Below, piece by piece: positions 34,739-46,091 of a stretch of 64,000 nucleotides of DNA. Source of the DNA: Mangifera indica (Eukaryota; Streptophyta; Magnoliopsida; Sapindales; Anacardiaceae). Under the pieces are notes generated by a model, which had not been told where the DNA came from, did no database searches, and was given only the letters and a program-made list of their open reading frames with translations. A program made the position numbers and the translations under genes. Location of the stretch: the NCBI RefSeq assembly GCF_011075055.1, contig NC_058147.1:6138001-6202000 (forward strand). The letters run 5' to 3'. Each line of letters begins with the position of its first letter. Position 1 is the first letter of the stretch.

Positions 34739-36330
34739 ATTAATGAATCGGGTATTAGTAGGGGCACAAAAGTTAAGGAAATCGTGAATGGTAACTCTTG
34801 GAAATGACCCGCTACAAACTCCTCTGCGCTTTTGGAATCAAGGGGGCTCCGATGAACAATCCCTCAGATGGTTTGCACTCTATCACATGGTTGCCTTCGG
34901 CCGATGGTCAGTTTTCTACAAATTCAGCTTGGAATGAGGTGAGGAATAAGAAAAGAGAGGTTGAGTGGGTTGAACTTTTGAGGCACAAAAAACACATTCC
35001 TAGACACGCTATTATCCTTTGTTTGGCAATTCAACAAAGACTGATAACAAAAGACAAACTTGTTAAATTTGGACTCACAAATAAGCTAAATGCATGTTAT
35101 GCAATTGCTCTGATGAGGATATAATCCACATTTTTTTTCCAATGTAAATACACCAGCTATATCTGGAAAGCCATCTCAAGAAAAAGTCGCCTACGCTATA
35201 ATGGGCAAAACTGGAGCTCTTTTATTGAAAGAATTTCTTCCGATTGGAAAGGAAGCCGGTTAAAGTTCTTGATGGGCAGGTTTAGTCTGGGGGCCACTAT
35301 TTACGCCATTTGGAAGGAAAGAAACAATAGAATTTTCTCTAACCTTTCACTGCCCAACGATAGAATTGTGGAAAGGATCAGAAGACTGCTTAGAGACAGA
35401 GGGGCTGACCTCTCAAATTTTTCGCCTTCTAATGCCAATATTGCCATTGCTTGGAACTGGGGCCTGCCGAGCTTCATCTTGAAATGCTAGGTCTTCCCCT
35501 CTTTGGAGGTGGTGGTTTTTTGCTAACTGTGTTTTTTGATGCAGGTTTTCCTTCTTTTCTTTGGTCAGTTCCAGTTTGGTTCTCGATTGGGTGGCTGTGG
35601 TTGTTTATGCTTGATTTGCCTTCTCCTCTGCCACTTCCCTGCTCCTGTGCTGTACTATGGTTGCATTCTACTTGTAATCTCCAATTCCTGTCTTTTCTGC
35701 CTCCTGGTGTTGTGTTTTCTGCGTCTTCTGCTGCTTTCCCAGTTGTCCTCTTGTCCTCCAGTGGCTTTTCTGCGTTGACCTTGCTTCCTCTCTTCGGTTC
35801 TGTGGCACTGTGGTGTCACTCTTCTGCTGCTGTGAGTGTGTTGGCTGCCTTGTTCTTGCTGTTTGTGTGAACCCTGCTGCGGCAATGCAGATGGTTTTCT
35901 TCTGAATTTGCTGGCTCCTGTTCTCTTTTAGCTTGAGGTTGATAGTCTCTTCTCTCCCGATCTGGTTCCCCTTGTCTCAACTGTTGGCTGTTTGTTCTCT
36001 GGCACTCAGGCTTCTATCTGCTGCCGTTTTCTTTGTGTGAGCTGTGTCATCATTGGTCACATTCCGGGAAATGTTCTGCAGTGCTAATTCATGGGTGGTG
36101 TTTAGTTTAAGAATCTGCTTCTGTGAAAGGGCAAGACTCCAGCAAATATTCTTAATGAAAGGGCAGTTTAAGAATCTGCTTCTGTGGTTTGCTCCTGGTG
36201 GCTGGGTTGATGGCTTTCTGTTTAGATGTGTGCAGCTTGCTGCTTGATACTGTTGGCTGGGCTTTGATTGCTATCTTTGAAGGCTTTGCTGTTTTCGGTT
36301 GGTCTTGTTCTGGATCATGGTTTCAGGCAT
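34735..36330 (+). mobile_element. 5'-truncated L1-type LINE (zf-RVT domain and 3' region)
   Basis: Two open stretches (about 34798-35124 and 35269-35490, separated by a frame break at the CxxC-like region) read as the zinc-binding end of plant LINE reverse transcriptase: ITWLPSADGQFSTNSAWNEV, HIPRHAIILCLAIQQRLITK, TYIWKAIS-like, then GATIYAIWKERNNRIFS and WNWGLPSFILKC before a stop. A T- and GC-rich, non-coding tail follows to about 36330. Right border uncertain; no poly(A) or target duplication was clear. Its left edge coincides with the loss of RLP homology. Confidence 0.8.
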
Positions 36331-36392
36331 CCTGATATGATACAGCGAGCTGAGGATCGTTACATATTAACAAGTAATGTGTCATTGGAATT

Positions 36393-36763
36393 AGGGCTGG
36401 ACCGAGTTCAAGTTAAAAGATTCGATTCATTTTAAAATCGAGCTATAACAAGTTCAACTCGGTTTGGCTCGCAAGCTAAAAAAATAGTTCGATTCAATTC
36501 GAATTTGGCCATGACTTAATTCGAATTATATTAAATAATTGTTAAATGATATCGTTTTGTTAATGAACCATAAATTCAAACAATGAATTTGAGCTACTTA
36601 TCCGAATCATAAATTTGAGTCAAACTCAAATTGAACTCAAACCAAACTTAAACCACTTTTAATATTGACTTGTTGAATTCGAGCCGAACTCAAATTGAGT
36701 TATTTTCTATTTAAGTTAAAGAATATTCGGACTTGGTTCAGTTTATATTCACCCCTAATTGGA
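36393..36763. repeat. GAGCTCGAG-type dispersed repeat, copy 2
   Basis: Starts tagggctggaccgagttcaa and ends ggttcagtttatattcacccc. Inverted arms carry tcgattcaattcgaattt and aattcgagccgaactcaa. The middle motif is gatatcgttttgttaatg. Lies just after the L1 tail. Confidence 0.55.
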
Positions 36764-37119
36764 ATATGATAAAGGTACATAACTACATATCAAGAATGTA
36801 CATTTTTTTTTTCTGGTCAGCATAATTTTTTTGCATGATTTCATTTCATTTGCGACTTTACTATAAAGTTTATATGTCTATATCCACATATTTACAAGCA
36901 AATATCTATACACATTGCAGAATGTGAAAGTCCGAATGATAAATTTTGTTTGTTAGATCTTTATAAGGAGGAGAAACAAATGTCTAAATGATCTTTTAAG
37001 TTTTGAACCGATGAAATGAATATCAAAAGCTCTATTCATTAATATTTCTTATAATTGACCACATTTTCTTACTTAGATCACTTTAAAGCTGATTCAAGTA
37101 TTACTGAATTTCTTTCTTT

Positions 37120-37698
37120 CTGTTTTTTTCTTTTTTTTAAGCAAAAGCATAATAAAACAAAAAAAAAACACAGTTTCGAGATAGAACTGAAACAACCTAA
37201 GCTCACCCAACAGAAAAGAGAACAACAGGACTATGGCGAACCAAGTTACAAAAGGAATCCACCTCTTGAGTAACTATTTGTAACTATTTGAGAGCAAACA
37301 AAGATAGAACTCAAGTGGGGCACAAAAGTTGACAAAAATTAAACCATATACACAGAAAGACTGTCAATACTGTTCAATCTGTACATCCTATATAGGGCAA
37401 AAATCAGGACCAACACCAAAAAGGCTGGCGTGAGGAGCATAACAAGCAATTTTGCTAGGCTTGTTGCTTGAGAACCAAACTGGAGCATCATCAAAGGGAG
37501 CAAACAGCCCCAAATTGCAGCACATACAAAAAGACCAAGAGAAAACTTAGCATGCAGCCAAGAAAAGCTTTGCTTCCAATGAAAAAGCCCAGCCCTGCAC
37601 CAATTGTTTCCAAGAGAAAATGCACAAGAGAGGCCAGAGCACGGGCTGTGAATTCGAGAGAGACAAGAAAGGCCGGAATGGAGCTCTCCAACAGCAGC
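37120..37698 (-). pseudogene. Processed retrocopy of a small membrane-protein gene
   Basis: Minus-strand insertion flanked by a 22-bp target-site duplication (37098-37119 and 37699-37720, starting gtattactgaattt). Its 3' end next to the left duplication is an interrupted poly(A) (poly(T) on +). Coding-like sequence at 37691-37380 reads SSIPAFLVSLEFTARALASL and FLLETIGAGLGFFIGSKAFL in one frame, then continues as LMMLQFGSQATSLAKLLVML and FLVLVLIFALYRMYR in another, so a frameshift and a stop separate the halves. The first codon is TTG, not ATG. Hydrophobic throughout. Such features indicate L1-mediated reverse transcription of an mRNA. The parent gene is not known to me. Confidence 0.75.
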
Positions 37699-39710
37699 GT
37701 ATTACTGAATTTCTTTCTTTTACTTCATTTTGGATATGCCTTTTTTCCAAATTTACTTTTTTTTTTCTCTTATAGTTTTCTTTTGTCTTTTTTTTTTTTT
37801 CCTTTTTTGTTACATAGTTATGAATTAATAGGGCTTCTTCACAAAACTAAAGCAAGCCATGTTGACAACCAACAAAATTCTAAAGCCAAATTTATCTTTA
37901 TCCCTTCTTTTGCGATGGTGACGAGGAGAGTTGACGTTGATGCCCCTTAGGTTCCCTCTCAAGGGGAAATTAATTAAAATAACTAAAAGTTAGGGTATTT
38001 AAGGAAACTGACCAATTTTTTTTGGGTAATATATAAATATAATCATTATATTACACTTTGACAAAAACGTTCATATATAAACAAATCTTAAAATTGAAAT
38101 TTCTTATTATGTTCGATAGTTTATCAAACTGATATTTAACCAATTTGTAATATATTTGTTAGATTTTCTAACTGGTTGAATCTTTGTGTAAAATAGTTTG
38201 AATCATTTACGATTTTCATGAAATTTGTTAATCATTTTATATTAGAAGATATGTAAAATCGATTGATAGTAAATTTGAGTTTGAAAATAAGAGATTTAGG
38301 ATGATTTCTATCACTATTTATGATTCATAATCACCACGTAAATTAATTGATTGATAGAGGTGGAAGATGGGAGGTTTTATGATATTTTCAACTACGCGTG
38401 ACTAGCATGTTGGGGATGTTACGAAATTTTCCACCATGAGGGGGTTTGTGATTTGTGAATGATCTGTGAGACCTATGTGGTGGGGGGTTTTTGCTTATTT
38501 TCTATCGTAAGGGGGGCTTTGGTTATTTTCCACCACATGTTACAAGAATTAACTCATTTATATTTATTTGATGTAGAATATTGTTGTCAAACATTAACAA
38601 AGTGTGAGACTATGTTTAGAGAAATGAGATATTATGTCAAACGCCACTTTAAGACACAAGTCACAACCCATGGCCATTGAAATGTTATGGCCACTATTTG
38701 AGCAATGTTGACTAAGCAGTAGAAGGAACTTTTCAAAACAATATGATTTGGAAAATTTATTGACTTACATGATTCTTGTTTTCGTGTGTAAATAATATAG
38801 ATTGTTTTTTTTTTTACCTATACGTCATGTCAATAATAAAATCCTTAAGCCAATATGCACGATTAACCATTATAAATATTGTCTTCAATATTTAACATAA
38901 TGCCTAATTTTTTACTTCCCTATAATGTATACGATACAGTTAAAAGTAATTACAACTTTCTAACCTTATCACTCGTCCACGCTATCTACATTGTTTATGA
39001 AAACACTTTACCTTTCATCTAAATTTTGTAGACTTTATATTACTATCCATTCTCTAAAACATATTATCTAGATGCATTATATGTTATCCACTTCACAAAC
39101 ATTGTCTATCTCTCTCTTCACTCCTTGGGCATTAGATGTGGACGAATAGTCGGAAAAAAGAGGTAACCAATGAAATAAACAACCTAGACTTGTGGCGGTA
39201 CAATAACATGAGCATGATTTGCAACCTGGAAACTACTTGTATATGTTGTACTATAATTAACATGGATGCTCTTCTCAAACCCAGCTTCCTCAATTGGAAT
39301 ACACCTCAAATTGGAATCTTTTCTTTATTACCACATACCCATTCCTTCATAGTTTCCAATACATTGACATCTTGCATATTTAACATGTCATCATTGTCGA
39401 CTTTTTGTTTGCAAAGATTTTAATCATTTTTTGTTGGCCTCCAACATATTCTATTATGTTATCATCTCTTTATATCAATTCCCCTTTATACCAAAACAAT
39501 AGCACAAATCATCATTTCAATCAATCCTATAATAAAAATATTCATAATTAAATTTCCCAAAAAAATTAAAACCAAATGCACAAATATAATTTTAAAAAAA
39601 TATTAATTTATGTCAAATGCTAATTTACCCCGGGCAAAAAATTTGAATAACCTCTACCTAAACCAAAACAATAACAAAAGTCGTCAAAGCGTTTAGGAGA
39701 TTAGTGTCTT

Positions 39711-40010
39711 AAGTAGGATTGAATTTGAACTGAGCTCAAGCTCAACTCGAACGAGCTAGCCCTATACAAGCTCGTTCGATCTTGAGTTATTTGCTAAATT
39801 TATCAATTAAAAATTTTAATAGAAAACGACGTCGTTTTCAATCAATATATATTAAAATGATGTCGTTTTAATAACAAAATAGTTAAAAACTCGAACTCAA
39901 AATGAGCAGAGCTGAATTCAAGCCAAGTACAAACCTAGCTTTCATAAGCTCGAGCTTTACTATATACAAGCTGAGTCGAGTTCGAGCTCGAATCTAGCCG
40001 TAGTTTCAAG
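39711..40010. repeat. GAGCTCGAG-type dispersed repeat, copy 3
   Basis: Arms gaactgagctcaagctcaac and gagtcgagttcgagctcgaa, with aaaacgacgtcgttttcaat and aaatgatgtcgttttaat in the middle. The best preserved of the three copies. Inserted in unit C upstream DNA. Confidence 0.6.
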
Positions 40011-41193
40011 GTATAAAGTTTTACCCCTGTATAGTAATATATCATTTACACCTCGACGACTTATGGTAAAATATCAACAAAGCTCTGTATTGTATAATAT
40101 CAAAAAACCACTTCACCTAACATATAACAAAGCATGACATAATATCGCAAAAATCCTGTATGATTAAAATATTAAAAAATACCCTCACATTTTTTCTTTT
40201 GAAACAATGTCGTTTTAGTTATTTCTATCATTCTTGATTTTGTTACACACTTCAAAACTTTTCATTCAATAAATAAATAAAATTTTAAGTTAATATTCAT
40301 ACAAATACTTTAATATAATAAACTTCGTTCCTCAAATTCGAAATCATGATGTTGGAATTTGATTGAGATTGTGAAAATAAAAATTTTCAAAACTTGTGGG
40401 GTAAGTTAGGGTTTATACAAAAGGATGAAGGGTAATTTTGGTATCTACATAACACCCAAAAAGTTAGTCAATTTTGTTTAAGTACCCTAAATTTTAGTCA
40501 TTTTTAATTAATTTTCCCTCAACATATCTAACTTTCAAGTCTATTATCAAAGTCTTGGTCGTCTAATATTATCTTTGCAAAAGGTTAATTCAAACTGATT
40601 TTCACATAATTAATCCTTCTTTTTTTAAAGGAATCTGATCCTTTCTTCTCATTGAAGTCTAAAGGTCTATTATTTTAAATAAAGTGATTGCACCTTAGAA
40701 CCAAAAGAGCAACCTTTACAATGGCTTGATACTTTAATTGCCGTAAAAATCTGACTCTATATGTGGATTAAGATGGTTCACACCAGTCTATGGAATAGCA
40801 AATTTTGAGTTGCAAATTTTTTCTATTTCGAAAAAATCTTATTCAAATTAAATCACTCTTTCGAAGATTAAACCAATTGCACCAAGTAATTAAAATTTTG
40901 GGTCTAATAACCAAACTTATAATCACTATATTAGTTAAGATAAAAACATTGATTCTGATATATATATCAGACAAGATAAAGAGTTTGATTTAGATATGTT
41001 ACCGGTCGGACTTGATGACATACTCTCAAACCTACGGGGCTAAGACATAGAATTTGCTATTTATAAAAGTGCTAAGCGTAGTCGGCACTGCATGACCAGA
41101 TTAAAACTACTTTTGATTTTTTATTTTTGATTTCATATGTCTTATTTGAAAAACAGTTAGAATAGTTAACAGAACTGATTTCCCCTTTGTTGT

Positions 41194-41204
41194 CTATTTA
41201 TAAT
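41194..41204 (+). promoter_or_regulatory. Candidate TATA box of RLP copy C
   Basis: ctatttataat ends 36 bp before the ATG at 41241, in the block conserved with copies A and B. Confidence 0.5.
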
Positions 41205-41240
41205 GGTCTCATTTAAACGGACTTTGTAGAGAAACACGAA

Positions 41241-43745
41241 ATGGGTTGGTTAGCACTGTTTTATAAATTAATTTTCTGCCTTCAGTGGTTGCTTTTGTGT
41301 TCTCAAACTTCCGCAAAACTTTGTTCTCAGGATCAAAGTTCTGCACTACTCCGCTTCAAGCAACATTTTTCCTTCCATAACCATCATTCCTCTTCCATCT
41401 GTGATAAGCACAAGATACAATCTTATCCCAAAATGAATTCTTGGAAGGAAGAAGGTGACTGTTGTTCGTGGGACGGGGTTACATGTGACAGGGAGACCGG
41501 TCACGTGATTGGCCTTGACCTTAGCTGCAGCTGGCTTCATGGTTACATTCCCTCCAACAGCACTCTGTTTCTCCTTTCTCACTTGCAAAGCCTAAACCTT
41601 TGTTACAATGATTTCAATTACTCCCAGATTTCCCCTGGCTTTGGTCAATTTTCTGATTTGACAGTCCTTAGACTTTCATACTCCAATTTTTCCGGCCAGC
41701 TTCCATTAGATATCTCCCATTTATCTAAGTTAGTTGTGCTTGACCTTTCTGGCAATTCTCAGGTGATTCTTGAACACCCTGTCTTGGAAGGGATGGTTCA
41801 AAATCTGTCCAAGTTGGAAGCAGTTTTTCTTGACGACGTAGATATGTCTACCGCCGCACGAACTGCTTCCTTTACAAATCTATCTTCTTCTTTGATAGAC
41901 CTGAGTCTCATTGATTGTCGATTGGTAGGCTACTTTCCCGAAAGTATCCTTCGCTTACCGAATCTACGAACCCTCCATTTACAGTTGAACCCCAACTTAA
42001 CGGGCATCTTTCCGAAGGTTAACTGGAGCAGTCCCATTGAAACTCTGAATGTTGCTTACACAAATTTTTCTGGACAATTACCCAATTCAATCAGCAATGT
42101 GATGTCCTTGAGGTATTTGGATCTCTTTGGATGCAATTTTTTCGGGTTAATTCCTCCGTCACTTGCTAACCTTACACAACTTATCTTTTTGGGCCTTGGA
42201 AAAAACCATTTTTATGGCCACATCCCATCATCCCTTTCAAATCTTGGGCAGCTCCAAGTTTTCGATCTTTCATGGAACCATCTAACAGGTGAAATTCCCT
42301 CCGATATTTTTGTCAACCTTACTCAACTTTCTTTCGTATCCTTCCGAAGTAATCAACTAGTTGGTCCAATCCCCTCTCGTGCAAGTGGACTTCAAAATTT
42401 AGCTGTTCTCTCTGTGAATGAGAACATGCTCAACGGGTCTCTGCCCTCTTGGCTATTCACTCTGCCACGGGTGGAATTTATAGACCTTGGTTACAATCAA
42501 CTAGCCGGGCACATCGTTGAATTCCAATGCCAGTTCTTAGAGTCTCTGTGTTTGGACCAAAATAGGTTTCATGGCTCAATTCCAGTTCTACCACATTCAT
42601 TGAGATTATTTTTTATCTCCAACAATAGTATGACAGGAGGGATTACTCATCTGATTTGCAATATGAGCTTGATTGCTATTCTTGATCTTTATAATAACAA
42701 CTTGAGTGGCACCATTCCAGACTGCTTGGGAAACTTCAACAGTAGTCTTCGAGTGTTAGATCTGCAAAAGAATAGAATGTATGGAAATATTCCCGATTCA
42801 TTTGCACAAGGCAATCATTTGAGGGAACTCAGCATCAACTGCAATTGGTTGGAAGGGACTGTCCCACGATCTTTGGAGAATTGCACCAAGCTCGAAGTTT
42901 TAAATATTGGAAACAACAACATAAAGGATATATTCCCACATTGGTTGAGCAGTCTTCCAGAGTTGCGAGTTTTTGTTCTTCGTTCCAATAAATTCTACGG
43001 AATTATATCAGCTTCGTCCGCTGAGGCTAATCATTCGTTTCCTAAGTTAAGATTCTTCGATATTTCAAATAATACTTTTAGTGGTCCTTTGCCCACAAAG
43101 TATTTTGAAAGTATGAAAGCTATGCAGAATGTTGTTAAAGTGGGAAAGAAGTTGCGATACTTGGGTGATGGATACTATCAAGTTTCTCTGATATTAAATC
43201 TGAAAGGCTCTAGTTTTGAAATGATGAAAATTATCAATGAGTTTACTATCATGGATTTCTCCTACAATAATTTCCATGGCGAGATTCCGAAAATAATTGG
43301 AAATCTGCATGCGCTTCAGATTCTCAACCTTTCTCGTAATAGTTTAAGTGGCTGTATTCCATCATCTTTCGGAAATTTGTTATCTCTCGAGTCATTAGAC
43401 CTTTCTTCAAACAAGCTTACGGGAGAAATTCCCCGTCAGTTGACAAATTTGAACTTTCTTGAAGTTTTAAACTTGTCAAATAACCATCTCACAGGTTCCA
43501 TACCTCAGAATAACCAATTTAACACATTCCCAAATACTTCGTATGGCGGGAATGCGGGGTTGTGTGGATTTCCATTATCAAACAAATGTGGTGACGACAG
43601 TGCGCTGCATATCTCAGCATCAAATGAAGATGACATGGAGTCCAATAACGGATTTGACTGGCAAGTGGTGTTGATAGGGTTTGGCTGTGGAGTGCCGTTT
43701 GGATTAATTATTGGGTGTTTTGTGTTCGCAACTGGGAAGCCTTAA
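41241..43745 (+). CDS. LRR receptor-like protein (RLP), copy C, tail shortened
   Basis: Intronless, 834 residues, same domain order as copy A: signal peptide, N-cap (CCSWDGVTCDRE), LRRs, island (about KVGKKLRYLGDGYYQ), C-cap (NAGLCGFPLSNKCG), acidic stretch and TM helix (about 807-829). The stop follows ATGKP directly after the membrane; copy A continues RWLVEM... because its CGA codon is TAA here. The missing 13 residues are still legible after the stop, with an indel-free match, so this is a recent nonsense change. Copy C keeps the full GNNNIKD run that lost one Asn in copy A. LRR surface residues differ between the copies (for example YSNF for SSNF and VAYTNF for VPFTNF), as expected for receptors under diversifying pressure. 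Whether the short tail impairs function is unknown. Confidence 0.9.
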   Translation: MGWLALFYKLIFCLQWLLLCSQTSAKLCSQDQSSALLRFKQHFSFHNHHSSSICDKHKIQSYPKMNSWKEEGDCCSWDGVTCDRETGHVIGLDLSCSWLHGYIPSNSTLFLLSHLQSLNLCYNDFNYSQISPGFGQFSDLTVLRLSYSNFSGQLPLDISHLSKLVVLDLSGNSQVILEHPVLEGMVQNLSKLEAVFLDDVDMSTAARTASFTNLSSSLIDLSLIDCRLVGYFPESILRLPNLRTLHLQLNPNLTGIFPKVNWSSPIETLNVAYTNFSGQLPNSISNVMSLRYLDLFGCNFFGLIPPSLANLTQLIFLGLGKNHFYGHIPSSLSNLGQLQVFDLSWNHLTGEIPSDIFVNLTQLSFVSFRSNQLVGPIPSRASGLQNLAVLSVNENMLNGSLPSWLFTLPRVEFIDLGYNQLAGHIVEFQCQFLESLCLDQNRFHGSIPVLPHSLRLFFISNNSMTGGITHLICNMSLIAILDLYNNNLSGTIPDCLGNFNSSLRVLDLQKNRMYGNIPDSFAQGNHLRELSINCNWLEGTVPRSLENCTKLEVLNIGNNNIKDIFPHWLSSLPELRVFVLRSNKFYGIISASSAEANHSFPKLRFFDISNNTFSGPLPTKYFESMKAMQNVVKVGKKLRYLGDGYYQVSLILNLKGSSFEMMKIINEFTIMDFSYNNFHGEIPKIIGNLHALQILNLSRNSLSGCIPSSFGNLLSLESLDLSSNKLTGEIPRQLTNLNFLEVLNLSNNHLTGSIPQNNQFNTFPNTSYGGNAGLCGFPLSNKCGDDSALHISASNEDDMESNNGFDWQVVLIGFGCGVPFGLIIGCFVFATGKP

Positions 43746-43929
43746 TGGCTAGTTGAGAGGATCGAAGGAAAACATCATAGATAGCTGCCAAAGGTCCAAC
43801 AACAATGGAGGAGGAAGAAGACAGTGGCATATGCATGGAAGAGGTCTCTTCGGCAAGTGTTGTTGCCGATTTTGTATGACGGGGTCCGCATGCACCAAAT
43901 TAATTAGTCTTTCAGATTTTGGTGGATCC

Positions 43930-44085
43930 ATAATAATATAACAATAAAGCAACTATACATAATTTTTTATATATAATTTAAATATATAAATAATATGTTA
44001 TTATATAATTAGATAATTTTAAATAAAAAAGAATATTTAATTATATAATAATATATCATTTATATATTTAAATTATACCCTCATA
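43930..44085. repeat. AT-rich MITE-like copy in the 3' flank of RLP copy C
   Basis: Contains ttatataattagataatttt and arms of the form aattttttatatataattta. Absent from the matching place in unit A, so it inserted after the duplication. Confidence 0.5.
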
Positions 44086-44314
44086 ATACAAACCTTTAAT
44101 CTCCGACCAAAGAATCGTAAGATGTGGATAAATTATTTTTTGTAAACGTGTGTACAAGCCAAGCCGCTGTTTTCAATACGTAATTGCGGTGTGATTGACG
44201 TAAATATGAACGGTTGCACGGAGTCGCCTAAACTTGTTATTAAAGTAACCACCCATGGGATGTTTTGAAGTATAGACCAAGTTAATACAAAATTAATTGA
44301 TATATCAAATAGAC

Positions 44315-44730
44315 ATATCATATTTATGATACCGTGATAATCAATTTTTGCATCGTATTGTTAATTAAAAATTTAATTATTTAATTATGCATCATATATT
44401 ATATCATATATGTATAGTAAAATATGTATGTTTAAAAATAAAATAATAATAAAAATAATAAAAAATATTTAATTAACATATCATTGTCTTGAAAAGTATT
44501 AGTAACAGTTTTGAAAATTTAATTTTTTTTGAATACATTTATATTATGTCATTATTTTTTTTAAAATGTATATTGATTTCTATCATGATATATTTTATAT
44601 CGTATTACACGTATACTATATTGTATTAGTTTAATAAACCTATAATACATTTTTTTAAATTTATATCGTATCATAAATATGTATCATGATCTGCATGATA
44701 CTAATAACAATAATTTTTACTATGATGAAA
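44315..44730 (+). repeat. GATACGTATC-type repeat, copy 2
   Basis: Matches 30615-31050 in order: a cgtattgttaattaaaaat start, atcatatattatatcata, then gtattagtttaataaacct and a tactatgatgaaagaattt end. It was probably in the ancestral unit. Confidence 0.5.
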
Positions 44731-44814
44731 GAATTTAAATTTGCTATACCGTTTTTTTTGTCAAATTCACATATACTACCCAGAAAAAGATCAACAACTA
44801 GCGGATAGTTGCAT

Positions 44815-45262
44815 TAGGCCAAAGAGCTATTTCCCACCCAAACTATACTGAATTTTCAAAGTTTTTCCCATTAATTTTAAAAATCTTATTTACCCACTCA
44901 CGATCATTTAAATTTGTTAATTTTAAAGATAAAATCGTCATTTTATATTTAATATTAAAAATTAACTTAAAAATGATTTCATTTCGCCTCCCCTAAATTT
45001 AAAAAACTAACTTTTCTCTCATAAATCAAGTTTAAAAAAATCACATTGCCCCCCCAGGGTTTAATTTCAAAATATGTTCACTTTCTTTGGTGTTATCGCC
45101 GATTGTCTCTCCCTCTTGACGGTTTTCCTTCCTTCAATAGCCAGTCTCAACTTCAACCCAACCCATCCGACATCGAGAGACGTCGTCTGAAAAAAGAAAT
45201 CATCTTCCTAAACAAAGACAAAACGATTATCACAAAACAACAAAGAAGGAACACGAATTAAT
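44815..45262. mobile_element. One-ended Mutator-type element fragment
   Basis: Begins ggccaaagagctatttccca, like the element at 56646 (ggccaaatgactattttcca). The following ~220 bp shares its layout: a cacccaaact block, a taaaatcgtcattttat-type stretch, and ttaaaaaactaacttttc. A GC-richer inner part has ggtgttatcgccgattgtct. The opposite terminus was not found. Confidence 0.5.
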
Positions 45263-46060
45263 GACTATCACAATTCCCACAGCATCTCAAACATTAAGAA
45301 ATAATTTTTTATTGTTGTGTGATTATTTCCAACAATTTCAATAATTATAATTAAAGTGTGATTAATTTTTTATCATATCGAGATTATAATAATGACAACA
45401 CTTATCAAATTATTTATTATCTTATTTTACTTATTAAATTATATACATAACTCTATTCTGTATTAGTATAAAGTTAAAATTGTGTAAATGTTAACGGGCG
45501 ACAACTTTAGCATTCAACAGACATTTATTGTTTTTAGTATTATAGTATGGTTATTTGTATAAATACATACTTAATAACATTTCCATGACCGTAAACTATT
45601 AATTTATCCATTAAATTATATTAAAAATCTTATTATTATCTTTTTGTATTAAATTTTATATTCATTAAATATACTTCTCATGAGTGATAATTTGATCACC
45701 GGCAATTTGATACTGATGAACATACCTTATTATAAAAAAAACAAAATTATATATATATATATTCAGATGATATATCTTCTTTATGATCACAGTTCACTCC
45801 TTAAAAAACCGACGGCTGGGATGCATCTTTCTTCCTTAAACCAACACTTTTTCGCGCTCTTTAGTTCTTAAACAATTGCTCTGGCAATCTCCCTCCAAAA
45901 CCCTCCAAGAATCTTGAAAACGCATAATCCGAAATTGAAAGTGCCAGTCTCATACTAAGCAGTAATTAATGTCACATTATCACAATTTCTTGAATTTTTT
46001 TTAACAACGTAATTGATTTATAACTGGAGCCCTTTATTATTTTCTCTGATTTTTGCAGGG
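45263..46060. other. AT-rich spacer and probable 5' UTR of cyclin copy 1
   Basis: Mostly AT-rich with no gene. Near 45,830-45,950 the DNA is less AT-rich and may be the first (untranslated) exon of the cyclin gene, with a UTR intron ending tttttgcag at about 46059. Confidence 0.4.
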
Positions 46061-46074
46061 AATTCTGGATCCGG

Positions 46075-46083
46075 TTAGGGTTT
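46075..46083 (+). promoter_or_regulatory. Telo-box in the 5' leader of cyclin copy 1
   Basis: ttagggttt is an exact telo-box (reverse strand AAACCCTAA) 9 bp before the ATG. Such boxes are common in genes of dividing cells. Function inferred. Confidence 0.4.
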
Positions 46084-46091
46084 GGCCCAAA

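Larger units (their letters stand above)
37836..44760 (+). repeat. Tandem duplication unit C (carries RLP with shortened tail)
   Basis: Homologous to unit A across upstream region, RLP and 3' flank (for example aacggttgcacggagtcgcc at about 44210 versus aacggttgcatggagccgct at about 30531). It has its own insertions at 39711-40010 and 43930-44085. Confidence 0.75.

Noticed and set aside
35451..35870. 139-codon Leu/Phe/Ser-rich ORF
   Set aside because: It falls in the T- and GC-rich tail of the L1 element; overlapping frames are equally open, so composition explains it.
37468..37950. 160-codon + strand ORF
   Set aside because: Antisense to the retrocopy, then running across its target duplication into duplicated spacer.
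45046..45261. 71-codon + strand ORF
   Set aside because: Inside the one-ended Mutator-type fragment; no homology recognised.
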